Assembly: GCA_021155905.1 (NCBI GenBank)
Contig: JAJNBG010000010.1
Span: 97,073 to 161,072 of the forward strand
Direction: 5' to 3'
Length of the DNA stretch: 64,000 nucleotides
DNA from: Bacteroidota bacterium
Lineage (GTDB): Bacteria > Bacteroidota > Bacteroidia > B-17B0 > Aurantibacillaceae
Part shown: positions 9,536 through 16,561 of the stretch, in pieces
How the letters are laid out: every line of letters starts with the position of its first letter
How positions within the stretch are numbered: the stretch's first letter is position 1
Position numbers and translations under genes: made by a program
The notes under the pieces: generated by a model
What the model was told of the DNA's origin: nothing
Databases searched by the model: none
Seen by the model: only the letters and a program-made list of their open reading frames with translations

Positions 9536-9566
9536 CTGCAGAATTAGTTACCTCTTATGTGTGTAA

Positions 9567-9698
9567 TTAATTTATTAAGAAGTGGCGAGAGAATAGGCTC
9601 TATGACCCACTGGCAACCAACTAAAAGTCGAGGTAAAATGCGATTGGAAAACCGGTGCCAACTCCTACTCTGATGAAAAACAGGGGCAGATAAATTAA
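9567..9698 (+). ncRNA. SAM-I (S-box) riboswitch
   Basis: Seen: P1 formed by TTAATTTA (9567-9574) with TAAATTAA (9691-9698); P2 by AGTGG (9581-9585) with CCACT (9607-9611); the conserved GGCAACC at 9612-9618; P3 by AGTCG (9626-9630) with CGATT (9641-9645); then the GGTGCCAACTCC core at 9654-9665, with GCAGATAA closing the three-way junction region. These match the SAM-I consensus, so the RNA should bind S-adenosylmethionine. It precedes methionine genes, as expected. The 3' strand of P1 ends 11 nt before the start codon of a small ORF at 9710. No GC-rich terminator with a T run follows, so control may act on translation. Confidence 0.88.
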
Positions 9699-9709
9699 AA
9701 ACAATAAAA

Positions 9710-9832
9710 ATGAAACACACGACTTCAAAAACAAAACTATCTACTAGCCTTATTATCTTTTATTCTGCCATGCCATTTTTCATGGTGGCTTGTATGTGGT
9801 GCGGCATGCGCCAGTTTGGTTTTTCTTTTTAG
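9710..9832 (+). CDS. Candidate 40-aa Met-rich membrane or leader peptide between the SAM riboswitch and metX
   Basis: Seen: ATG at 9710 to TAG at 9832, 40 codons. A polar Lys/Thr start (MKHTTSKTKLST) is followed by a hydrophobic stretch, and Met occurs at 21, 25, 29 and 33, an exact period of four. Within it is CMWC (28-31). The end is aromatic (QFGFSF). The start is preceded by an A-rich segment, AACAATAAAA, which favours initiation in Bacteroidota, and sits 11 nt after the P1 3' strand of the riboswitch. Inference: either a leader peptide whose Met codons report charged tRNA-Met, or a small single-pass membrane protein under SAM control. I do not recognise a named family. No standard predictor would report it at this length. 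Confidence 0.55.
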   Translation: MKHTTSKTKLSTSLIIFYSAMPFFMVACMWCGMRQFGFSF

Positions 9833-9955
9833 ATAATCGAAAAATTAAATCCCTGTCAAAGGCGCAAGTAAATTAATTCGTTTTCAATCAAATCATTTAA
9901 AACAAAAACACTAATCACATTCACCATGTGAGCATGTGGTTAAAAATAAACAAGT

Positions 9956-10990
9956 ATGAATCAAAATACATATATATACAACAAAAGGTTTCAGTTGGAA
10001 AGCGGTCTTTCATTGCCCGGATTAGAAATTGCTTATCATACTTATGGTGCCTTAAACAGGGATAAGAGTAATGTGATATGGGTTGCCCATGCATTAACTG
10101 CTAACAGCGATGTGTTGGATTGGTGGAAGGGTTTATTCGGTGAAAATGAATTATTTGATCCTGAAGACTATTTTATTGTGTGTGCCAATAATTTGGGGTC
10201 CTGTTATGGAACAACCGGTCCCTTGAGTATCAATCCTGATACTAATGAACCCTGGTTTAGCTACTTCCCGCAGATTACCATCAGGGATATGGCCAACACG
10301 TTACATATATTGAGACAACACCTCGGGATAGAAAAAATTCATACACTTATTGGCGGCTCACAAGGGGGGCAAATAGCACAAGAATGGATAATACAAAATT
10401 CTGGCATAGCACAAAACCTGATTTTGATCGCCACGAATGCACAGCATTCTCCATGGGGCATAGCTTTTAATGAATCTCAGCGTTTGGCCATTAAAGCAGA
10501 CCGGACCTATTTTTCAAATTCCGTAAATGGTGGCGAAAAAGGACTTCAGGCAGCCAGAAGTATTGCTTTATTAAGCTATAGGAACTATCATACTTATAAC
10601 AGCACTCAAAAAAATACGGATCGGAACGATATCAATAACCATGCGGCCTCCTCATATCAGCGCTACCAGGGTGAGAAACTAGTGAAGCGTTTCAATGCGT
10701 ACTCTTATGTGCGTTTGTCTGAAGCCATGGATTCCCATCAGGTGGCAAGAGAACGGGCATATAGTCTTGAAACTGTTTTAAATGAGATCGATATTCCTAC
10801 ATTGGTTATTGGTGTAACATCTGATGTACTGTTCCCGTTATGCGAGCAGCAGTTATTGGCAAGGTATATTAAGAACGCTGTTTATGAGGAAATAGATTCG
10901 TTTCACGGACATGATGGTTTCCTAATAGAAACTAAGCAAATAGCAGAACGAATCGATCATTTTTATAAAAAAGCAAAGAAAAAAATCTGA
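9956..10990 (+). CDS. metX: Homoserine O-acyltransferase MetX
   Basis: Alpha/beta-hydrolase that acylates homoserine (acetyl-CoA in most members) as the first committed step of methionine synthesis. Seen in 344 aa: nucleophile Ser135 in GGSQGGQ, the acid in VTSDVLFP (D290) and the histidine in GHDGFL (H319), which form the triad. The oxyanion and substrate region CANNLGSCYGTTGP is at 76-89. It is the first full-length gene after the SAM riboswitch and the 40-codon ORF, with 123 bp between that ORF and this start. It is followed by hom 26 bp later. Acetyl versus succinyl use cannot be settled by sequence alone, because MetX-fold enzymes of both kinds are known. Confidence 0.93.
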   Translation: MNQNTYIYNKRFQLESGLSLPGLEIAYHTYGALNRDKSNVIWVAHALTANSDVLDWWKGLFGENELFDPEDYFIVCANNLGSCYGTTGPLSINPDTNEPWFSYFPQITIRDMANTLHILRQHLGIEKIHTLIGGSQGGQIAQEWIIQNSGIAQNLILIATNAQHSPWGIAFNESQRLAIKADRTYFSNSVNGGEKGLQAARSIALLSYRNYHTYNSTQKNTDRNDINNHAASSYQRYQGEKLVKRFNAYSYVRLSEAMDSHQVARERAYSLETVLNEIDIPTLVIGVTSDVLFPLCEQQLLARYIKNAVYEEIDSFHGHDGFLIETKQIAERIDHFYKKAKKKI

Positions 10991-11016
10991 AAAAAATCAC
11001 TTTAAATACTTAAACA

Positions 11017-12267
11017 ATGAGCAAGAAATTAAAAATTGGATTATTCGGTTTTGGTTGTGTAGGGCAAGGGCTTTATCACGTATTAAATAACAGCACCGGT
11101 TTCAAAGCCGACATTATAAAAATTGCAGTGAAGGACAAAAACAAAACACGCACCGTTGGGTCGGATCTCATTACCTACGATAAATGGGAAATTCTAAATA
11201 ATCCGGAAATTGATGTAGTTGTGGAACTGATCGATGATGCTGAAGAAGCGTTTCATATTGTGAGTGAAGCATTGAGGAGAGGAAAACATGTGGTAACAGC
11301 CAATAAAAAATTACTGGCTACACATCTGGAGGAACTGTATTGTTTACAAAAGGAGAATAATGTATCATTATTATATGAAGCTTCGGCATGCGGAAGTATT
11401 CCTATCATACGTTCCCTGGAAGAATATTTTGATAATGAAGAACTGGAGAAAGTATCAGGAATTTTTAACGGAACCAGTAATTATATTTTATCGAAAACAA
11501 TTAATGAGAAATTGTCCTATGGGGAGGCTTTAAAACAGGCTCAGGAGAAGGGTTTCGCGGAAACTGATCCGACCAATGATGTTGAAGGATTTGACCCTAA
11601 ATTCAAAGCAATCATTATCGCGTTACATGCTTTTGGATTGATTATTAAACCGGAGAATGTGCTGAATATTGGTATCACTACACTCGACGAACATGATATC
11701 AGATATGCTTCTGAAAAAGGTTATAAAATTAAACTGACGCCTGTTATACAGCGTCTGGAGGGTAATCAGGTGAGCGTATTTGTGGCTCCCCGTTTTATTA
11801 AAGAGCAGGATCAATTGTTCAATGTGGAAAATGAATTTAATGGTGTAGTTGTGGAAGGCAAATTTTCAGGAGAACAGTTCCTGCAGGGGCGGGGTGCGGG
11901 GAGTTTGCCAACAGGTGCGGCGGTGTTATCAGATATTTCGGCTTTATCGCATGGATACAGGTATGAATTTAAAAAATACCTTCAAAAAAATGCGCCGGTT
12001 TTTACCAATGATGTGCTGGTTCATTTATATATTAGATATAATAGAGAAGAGGATCTGAACCATTTATTTTTTGATGAGGTCAATGAAAAGTATACAGGAA
12101 GCACTTACCATTACATTGTCGGTAAGATTAACCTCAAAAAAATAATTGAAGCAAGGGAATTTATATTGACACATAATTTATTTATTGCCTTGGTTGATGA
12201 AAAAGTAACACTGGACAGAACTGTGAATAATAAAGAAATTGTGGAAGAACTGCAAATGGTTGGGTAG
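11017..12267 (+). CDS. hom: Homoserine dehydrogenase
   Basis: NAD(P)-dependent reduction of aspartate semialdehyde to homoserine, the substrate of MetX. Seen in 416 aa: an N-terminal Rossmann turn GLFGFGCVGQGL (about 9-20), the TANKKLLA segment near 95, the catalytic-domain FNGTSNYIL motif near 152 and a FAETDPTNDVEG segment near 185. The C-terminal about 75 residues resemble an ACT-type regulatory module (HYIVGKINLKKII...LFIALVDE). It is monofunctional, with no aspartokinase domain. Its position directly after metX suggests it feeds methionine rather than threonine synthesis. A hairpin and a -7-like box lie in the 75-bp gap before the next gene. Confidence 0.93.
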   Translation: MSKKLKIGLFGFGCVGQGLYHVLNNSTGFKADIIKIAVKDKNKTRTVGSDLITYDKWEILNNPEIDVVVELIDDAEEAFHIVSEALRRGKHVVTANKKLLATHLEELYCLQKENNVSLLYEASACGSIPIIRSLEEYFDNEELEKVSGIFNGTSNYILSKTINEKLSYGEALKQAQEKGFAETDPTNDVEGFDPKFKAIIIALHAFGLIIKPENVLNIGITTLDEHDIRYASEKGYKIKLTPVIQRLEGNQVSVFVAPRFIKEQDQLFNVENEFNGVVVEGKFSGEQFLQGRGAGSLPTGAAVLSDISALSHGYRYEFKKYLQKNAPVFTNDVLVHLYIRYNREEDLNHLFFDEVNEKYTGSTYHYIVGKINLKKIIEAREFILTHNLFIALVDEKVTLDRTVNNKEIVEELQMVG

Positions 12268-12272
12268 AAAAT

Positions 12273-12306
12273 GAAATGAAAGAGGCCAATGGCGCCTGCT
12301 CATTTC
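12273..12306 (+). other. Imperfect stem-loop between hom and the OsmC-like gene
   Basis: GAAATGA (12273-12279) pairs with TCATTTC (12300-12306), and an inner AGGC/GCCT adds to the stem. It has no T run, so it is more likely an mRNA-processing or partial termination element inside the operon than a strong terminator. Confidence 0.35.
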
Positions 12307-12325
12307 TCGGGAAAACTAAAATCAT

Positions 12326-12333
12326 TATATTTG
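12326..12333 (+). promoter_or_regulatory. Putative internal -7 element (TATATTTG) before the OsmC-like gene
   Basis: A perfect TAnnTTTG match 10 bp before the ATG at 12343. Without a clear -33 box the promoter is tentative. If real, the OsmC-sulfhydrylase-cysDN half of the operon can be made independently of the SAM riboswitch. Confidence 0.4.
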
Positions 12334-12342
12334 AAATAAAAC

Positions 12343-12768
12343 ATGGCTATGCGTATAAAATTGAAAAGAATCGATGCTGATTTTAATTTTGAAGCGGTAA
12401 ATTTAGATGGGAACACTATTTCAATAGACGCAGCTCCTGCCATCGGAGGACACAATAAAGGAATGAGGCCCATGCAATTATTGTTAGCCGCAATAGGTGG
12501 TTGTAGCGCGATGGATATCATTTCGATATTAAGAAAACAAAAACAGGAGATTGATTCCTTCGAAATTGAAGTGCATGGAAAACGTGAAGAAACGGGCACC
12601 AAGGGATATTCTTTATTTCAAACGATAGAAGTTCACTATATTTTAAAAGGAAAAGTGAAAAAGGATAAAGCTGAACGGGCTGTGAAATTATCTATGGAAA
12701 AATATTGTTCAGTCACCAAAATCCTGGAACCGACAGCAAAAATTACATATAACGTGAGTGTGAATTAA
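12343..12768 (+). CDS. OsmC-family thiol peroxidase-like protein
   Basis: 141 aa. Seen: the OsmC/Ohr fold pattern with the first reactive cysteine in AIGGCSAMD (Cys54) and the second in EKYCSVTK (Cys125). This is the spacing expected for the two-Cys active site that reduces organic hydroperoxides or handles reactive sulfur. The start at 12343 (MAMRIKL) has an alternative ATG two codons on. It sits between hom and the sulfhydrylase, only 5 bp before the latter, within a sulfur-assimilation operon. That context suggests a role with thiols or sulfide rather than general stress defence; this is inference. The YhfA-like branch of the family is the closest in appearance. Confidence 0.85.
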   Translation: MAMRIKLKRIDADFNFEAVNLDGNTISIDAAPAIGGHNKGMRPMQLLLAAIGGCSAMDIISILRKQKQEIDSFEIEVHGKREETGTKGYSLFQTIEVHYILKGKVKKDKAERAVKLSMEKYCSVTKILEPTAKITYNVSVN

Positions 12769-12773
12769 TTAAA

Positions 12774-13946
12774 ATGATGAAAGATAAACAGTTTGAAACA
12801 AGAGCTATCAGGGCGCAGCTGGAACGCACCGACTACAACGAGCATTCGTCTCCTTTGTTTCTGACTTCCAGTTTTGTATTTGATTCGGCAGAAGAAATGC
12901 GTGCGGCATTTAACGACGAATCGGATGATTATATTTACTCCCGATACATTAATCCAAACACCAATGAATTTATCAATAAGGTGTGTTTGCTGGAAGGAGC
13001 GGAAGCCGGTTTTGCAACGGCTTCAGGGATGGCAGCCATTTATACTACATTTATGGCCTTGCTAAAGTCTGGAGATCATGTTATTTCCTGCTCATCTGTT
13101 TTTGGCGCCACGCACGCTATTTTTACCAGGTATTTTCCTAAATGGAATATGAGTCATTCGTACTTCCATACCAACCATGTGGAAGAAATCGAACAACTTA
13201 TTAAACCGGAAACCAGATTTATTTACCTGGAGACTCCTACTAACCCTGCCATAGAGTTGATCGACCTGGAACTGGTCGCCGGTATTGCTAAAAAGTACCA
13301 CATTTTATTGATCGTTGATAATTGTTTTGCTACACCCTATTTACAGCAACCTGTGAAGTTTGGAGCGGATCTGGTGATTCATTCTGCTACTAAATACATG
13401 GATGGGCAAGGCCGGGTACTCGGTGGAGTAGTTGTTGGAAAGAAAGAATTAATAAATGAAATCTATTTATTTGGAAGATTAACCGGGCCATCTATGAGTC
13501 CGTTTAATGCCTGGGTCTTAAGTAAAAGTTTAGAAACTCTTGCATTGCGAATGGACAGGCATTGTGAAAATGCCTTGTTTGTTGCTCAGAAACTGGAGGG
13601 ACATCATCAACTCGAAAACGTATCCTATCCTTTTTTAAAGTCGCATCCAAATTATGAAATCGCTAAAAAACAAATGAGCGCAGGTGGCGGTATTCTTACC
13701 GTGACTTTAAAGGGCGGTTACGAGGCCGCAAAAAAATTCCTGGATAACTTACAAATGATAAAAATATCTCCTAACTTAGGTGATGCAAGAAGTATTGTGA
13801 CGCATCCTGCTTCAAGTACGCATTGTAAACTAAGTGAACAGGAGCGTTTAGCTGTTGGGATAAAACCTGGTTTAATACGTATATCGGTTGGCCTGGAAAA
13901 TAGGGAAGATATTTTAAATGATTTGTTACAAGCACTGAATGGGTAA
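12774..13946 (+). CDS. metZ: O-acylhomoserine sulfhydrylase (Cys/Met metabolism PLP enzyme)
   Basis: PLP enzyme that converts O-acylhomoserine and sulfide to homocysteine. Seen in 390 aa: substrate and cofactor residues in YSRYINPNTNE (55-65), SGMAAI near 84, the VDNCFATP strand (181-188) and the PLP lysine in HSATKYMDG (K207). The C-terminal SSTHCKLS motif is typical of trans-sulfuration enzymes. The length (about 390) fits MetZ-type sulfhydrylases and cystathionine gamma-synthases rather than the longer MetY (about 430). With MetX upstream and CysDN downstream, direct sulfhydrylation is the likely reaction. Two ATGs are adjacent at the start. Its last 8 bp overlap cysD, which suggests coupled translation. 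Confidence 0.88.
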   Translation: MMKDKQFETRAIRAQLERTDYNEHSSPLFLTSSFVFDSAEEMRAAFNDESDDYIYSRYINPNTNEFINKVCLLEGAEAGFATASGMAAIYTTFMALLKSGDHVISCSSVFGATHAIFTRYFPKWNMSHSYFHTNHVEEIEQLIKPETRFIYLETPTNPAIELIDLELVAGIAKKYHILLIVDNCFATPYLQQPVKFGADLVIHSATKYMDGQGRVLGGVVVGKKELINEIYLFGRLTGPSMSPFNAWVLSKSLETLALRMDRHCENALFVAQKLEGHHQLENVSYPFLKSHPNYEIAKKQMSAGGGILTVTLKGGYEAAKKFLDNLQMIKISPNLGDARSIVTHPASSTHCKLSEQERLAVGIKPGLIRISVGLENREDILNDLLQALNG

Positions 13947-14847
13947 GTCACTTGATTATTTAGATGAATTGGAATCAGAAGCCATTTACATTCTGAGAGA
14001 GGTGGCCGGACAATTTGAAAGGCCTGCTCTTTTATTTAGTGGCGGGAAAGACAGTATCTGTTTGGTTCATTTGGCTTTAAAAGCTTTCAGGCCGGGAAAA
14101 TTCCCTTTTCCATTAGTGCATATTGATACCGGTCATAATTTTCCGGAGACTTTAATTTTTAGAGATTATTTGGTTAAGAACATCAATGAGCAATTAATTG
14201 TTCGTAACGTGGCGGATACGATTCAGAAAAAACAATTACTGGATGCCAAAGGAAAATTTCCAACACGTAACGCACTGCAAACTTTTACGTTACTGGACAT
14301 GATTGAAGAGTTTGAGTTTGATGCCTGCATTGGCGGGGCCAGGCGTGATGAGGAAAAGGCCCGTGCCAAAGAGCGTGTTTTTTCTGTAAGGGACGAGTTC
14401 GGACAGTGGGATCCTAAAAAGCAACGGCCTGAATTGTGGAATATATATAACGGCAAGATTAACAAAGGAGAAAATGTTCGGGTCTTCCCAATCAGTAACT
14501 GGACGGAGCTGGATGTCTGGAATTATATTAAACGTGAGAAGATTGAATTGCCTTCCATTTATTTTGCACATGAACGGGAATGCATTGTAACCGTGAGCGG
14601 ACAGTTAATGAATACGAATGAATTTGTGACGAGGGATGAAAAAGATGTGGTTGTAAACAAAATGGTCAGGTACAGAACAGTGGGTGATATGACATGTACA
14701 TCAGCTATTGAAAGCACTGCTACTACTGTTGATGCGATTATCAACGAACTACTGGAAACAAATATTAGTGAGCGAGGGGCAACCAGGATGGATGACAGAA
14801 TAAGTGAGGCAGCCATGGAAGACAGAAAAAAGAGCGGATATTTTTAA
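13939..14847 (+). CDS. cysD: Sulfate adenylyltransferase subunit 2
   Basis: Catalytic ATP pyrophosphatase subunit that makes adenosine 5'-phosphosulfate from ATP and sulfate. Seen in 302 aa: the PP-loop SGGKDS at 34-39, VHIDTGHNFPET near 67, the GARRDEEKARAKER signature near 134, and a C-terminal DRISEAAMEDRKKSGYF end typical of CysD. It starts within the sulfhydrylase gene and ends 2 bp before cysN, so the two subunits should be made in equal amounts. It works as a heterodimer with the CysN GTPase. Confidence 0.95.
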   Translation: MGKSLDYLDELESEAIYILREVAGQFERPALLFSGGKDSICLVHLALKAFRPGKFPFPLVHIDTGHNFPETLIFRDYLVKNINEQLIVRNVADTIQKKQLLDAKGKFPTRNALQTFTLLDMIEEFEFDACIGGARRDEEKARAKERVFSVRDEFGQWDPKKQRPELWNIYNGKINKGENVRVFPISNWTELDVWNYIKREKIELPSIYFAHERECIVTVSGQLMNTNEFVTRDEKDVVVNKMVRYRTVGDMTCTSAIESTATTVDAIINELLETNISERGATRMDDRISEAAMEDRKKSGYF

Positions 14848-14849
14848 AG

Positions 14850-16094
14850 ATGAATTTATTACGATTTTTTACAGCGGGTAATGTTGATGATGGTAAAAGT
14901 ACCCTGATCGGTCGTTTGCTTTTTGATAGCCAGGCAATCTCGACGGACATTATTGAAACGCTCACCCGTCAAAGCAAAAGTAAAACTGGCAATACCGAAA
15001 TTGATCTGGCCCTTTTAACGGATGGATTGAGAGCGGAACGGGAACAGGGCATTACCATCGACGTGGCATATAAATATTTTACGACGGCCAAACGTAAATT
15101 TATTATTGCTGATACTCCGGGCCATAGTCAATATACCCGGAATATGTTTACAGGTGCTTCCAACTCAGACCTCGCGATTATACTGATTGATGCACGTCAT
15201 GGTGTGACCGAACAAACAAAACGGCATACGATTATCTCTTCCATTCTAAGGATTCCGCATATTTTGGTCTGCATTAACAAAATGGACCTGGTGAACTATT
15301 CAGAAGAGGATTTCAAAAAAATTGAACGTGAATATTTGATGTTTGCAAAACAGCTGGATCTAAAGGATATTGTTTTTATACCGGTGAGTGCTTTGGAAGG
15401 CGATAACGTTGTTGCTTCTTCTCAGAAAATGGTCTGGTATCATGGAAAAACATTACTTGATATATTGGAGACATTGGAAGTGAAAGAATCAGTAGAAAAA
15501 GAAAATGCCCGTTTTCAGGTTCAATATGTGATTCGTCCACAAGCAGATAATTTGCATGATTACAGGGGCTTTGCCGGAAAAGTCCTGAGTGGTGTTTATA
15601 AAAAAGGCCAGAGGGTGCTTGTTTTACCATCTGCGGTGGAAACTACGATTGATAAAATAGAAATAAACCGTGAAGAAGTTAATGAAGCAGGAGCCAACAG
15701 GTCTGTTGTTTTCCACTTAACGGATGATGTGGATGTGAGCAGGGGTAATTCAATCGTGCCCCTGGAGGAACTACCGAGTAACGCGAATGAAATAACTGCT
15801 ACCATTTGTTGGATGGATAATACAGACTACATTCCCGGCCAAAAAATACTCTTACAGCAAAATTCCTTTCGTACAAAAGCTGTTATTAAAGAAGTGATTA
15901 GTAAATTAGATATCCACTCGTATAAGCATATTGAAAACGACAGCTCAATGAAATTAAATGATCTTTGCAAGGTGTTGATTAAAACAGCGGAGCTTGTTAG
16001 TTTTGATAGTTTCGCCGATAACAGAAACACGGGCGCATTTATTTTAATTAATGAGAATACTAACAATACGATCGCCGCAGGTACCATAGATTAG
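14850..16094 (+). CDS. cysN: Sulfate adenylyltransferase subunit 1 (GTPase)
   Basis: Regulatory GTPase whose GTP hydrolysis drives sulfate activation by CysD. Seen in 414 aa: P-loop GNVDDGKST (10-18), effector loop EREQGITID, DTPGHSQYTRNM (G3), NKMD (G4) and two beta-barrel domains from about 220. It stops at the usual CysN length and has no fused APS kinase (CysC) domain as in NodQ-type proteins. It is the last gene of the metX-cysN run. No APS or PAPS reductase follows in the window, so reduction genes must lie elsewhere. Confidence 0.95.
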   Translation: MNLLRFFTAGNVDDGKSTLIGRLLFDSQAISTDIIETLTRQSKSKTGNTEIDLALLTDGLRAEREQGITIDVAYKYFTTAKRKFIIADTPGHSQYTRNMFTGASNSDLAIILIDARHGVTEQTKRHTIISSILRIPHILVCINKMDLVNYSEEDFKKIEREYLMFAKQLDLKDIVFIPVSALEGDNVVASSQKMVWYHGKTLLDILETLEVKESVEKENARFQVQYVIRPQADNLHDYRGFAGKVLSGVYKKGQRVLVLPSAVETTIDKIEINREEVNEAGANRSVVFHLTDDVDVSRGNSIVPLEELPSNANEITATICWMDNTDYIPGQKILLQQNSFRTKAVIKEVISKLDIHSYKHIENDSSMKLNDLCKVLIKTAELVSFDSFADNRNTGAFILINENTNNTIAAGTID

Positions 16095-16149
16095 GAAGAC
16101 ATTCTTATTTTCTGAATTAAAATATTTTTTCACTGGAGCGATATTTCTC

Positions 16150-16224
16150 ATGTGGGATTATTGTAACTATGAGAATTGCTTGTGTAACTATACGGATGAA
16201 AAATGCTTCACCTTTGATCCATAA
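16150..16224 (+). CDS. Possible 24-aa Cys-rich peptide (or remnant)
   Basis: ATG at 16150 to TAA at 16224. Four cysteines (5, 10, 12, 19) occur in 24 residues, with Tyr, Asn and Asp between them (MWDYCNYENCLC...). The same frame is open upstream to just past the cysN stop and would encode a hydrophobic stretch, but without a normal start codon there. It may be a real micropeptide or the end of a decayed small lipoprotein gene like the next one. Low confidence. Confidence 0.25.
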   Translation: MWDYCNYENCLCNYTDEKCFTFDP

Positions 16225-16248
16225 ATTACACAATTAAAAAAAAGAAAA

Positions 16249-16494
16249 ATGAAAAAAGTATTTTTAGTGGCCGGACTTCTATTAGCCATTGGCTCATCAT
16301 TGACATCCTGTAAAAAAGATTACGTATGTAAATGTTCAAAAACTTACACCGGCAATACCAGTACTACTACCAGTGATTATTCCCAATATACTTATAAAGA
16401 TTCCAGAAAAAGAGCCGAAGATCGTTGTAACGATAATACAACTTCCGGTAGTGATTTATATGGTGATTATAGTATTAATTGCCAGATACAATAA
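16249..16494 (+). CDS. Small Cys-rich lipoprotein, unknown function
   Basis: 81 aa. Seen: MKKVFLVAGLLLAIGSSLTSC, a lipoprotein signal peptide with the lipid-accepting Cys at 21 followed by KKD. A Thr/Ser/Tyr-rich low-complexity middle follows, with four more cysteines (CKC near 27-29, one near 60, one near 78) that could form two disulfides. Many Bacteroidota encode short lipoproteins of this style, and none of this kind has a known role. The start is preceded by an A-rich AAAAAAAGAAAA tract. A stem-loop terminator shared with fahA follows. Confidence 0.75.
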   Translation: MKKVFLVAGLLLAIGSSLTSCKKDYVCKCSKTYTGNTSTTTSDYSQYTYKDSRKRAEDRCNDNTTSGSDLYGDYSINCQIQ

Positions 16495-16523
16495 ATTTTA
16501 AAGTTTTTTATTGTTTGTTTAGC

Positions 16524-16559
16524 ACAAAAAGCTTTCTATTACACTAGAAGGCTTTTTGT
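16524..16559. terminator. Bidirectional terminator between the small lipoprotein gene and fahA
   Basis: ACAAAAAGC (16524-16532) pairs with GCTTTTTGT (16551-16559), extended inwards by an imperfect TTTCT/AGAAG stem. T runs on both strands serve the two convergent genes. Confidence 0.8.
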
Positions 16560-16561
16560 TT

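Larger units (their letters stand above)
9236..9566. other. Long divergent intergenic region upstream of the SAM riboswitch
   Basis: About 330 bp between the T9SS gene and the riboswitch. On the minus side it holds a TACCTTTG -7 element (9301-9308). On the plus side it holds the riboswitch promoter at 9503-9535. In between (about 9309-9502) I see only AT-rich sequence without an ORF, hairpin or repeat I can support. Confidence 0.6.
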
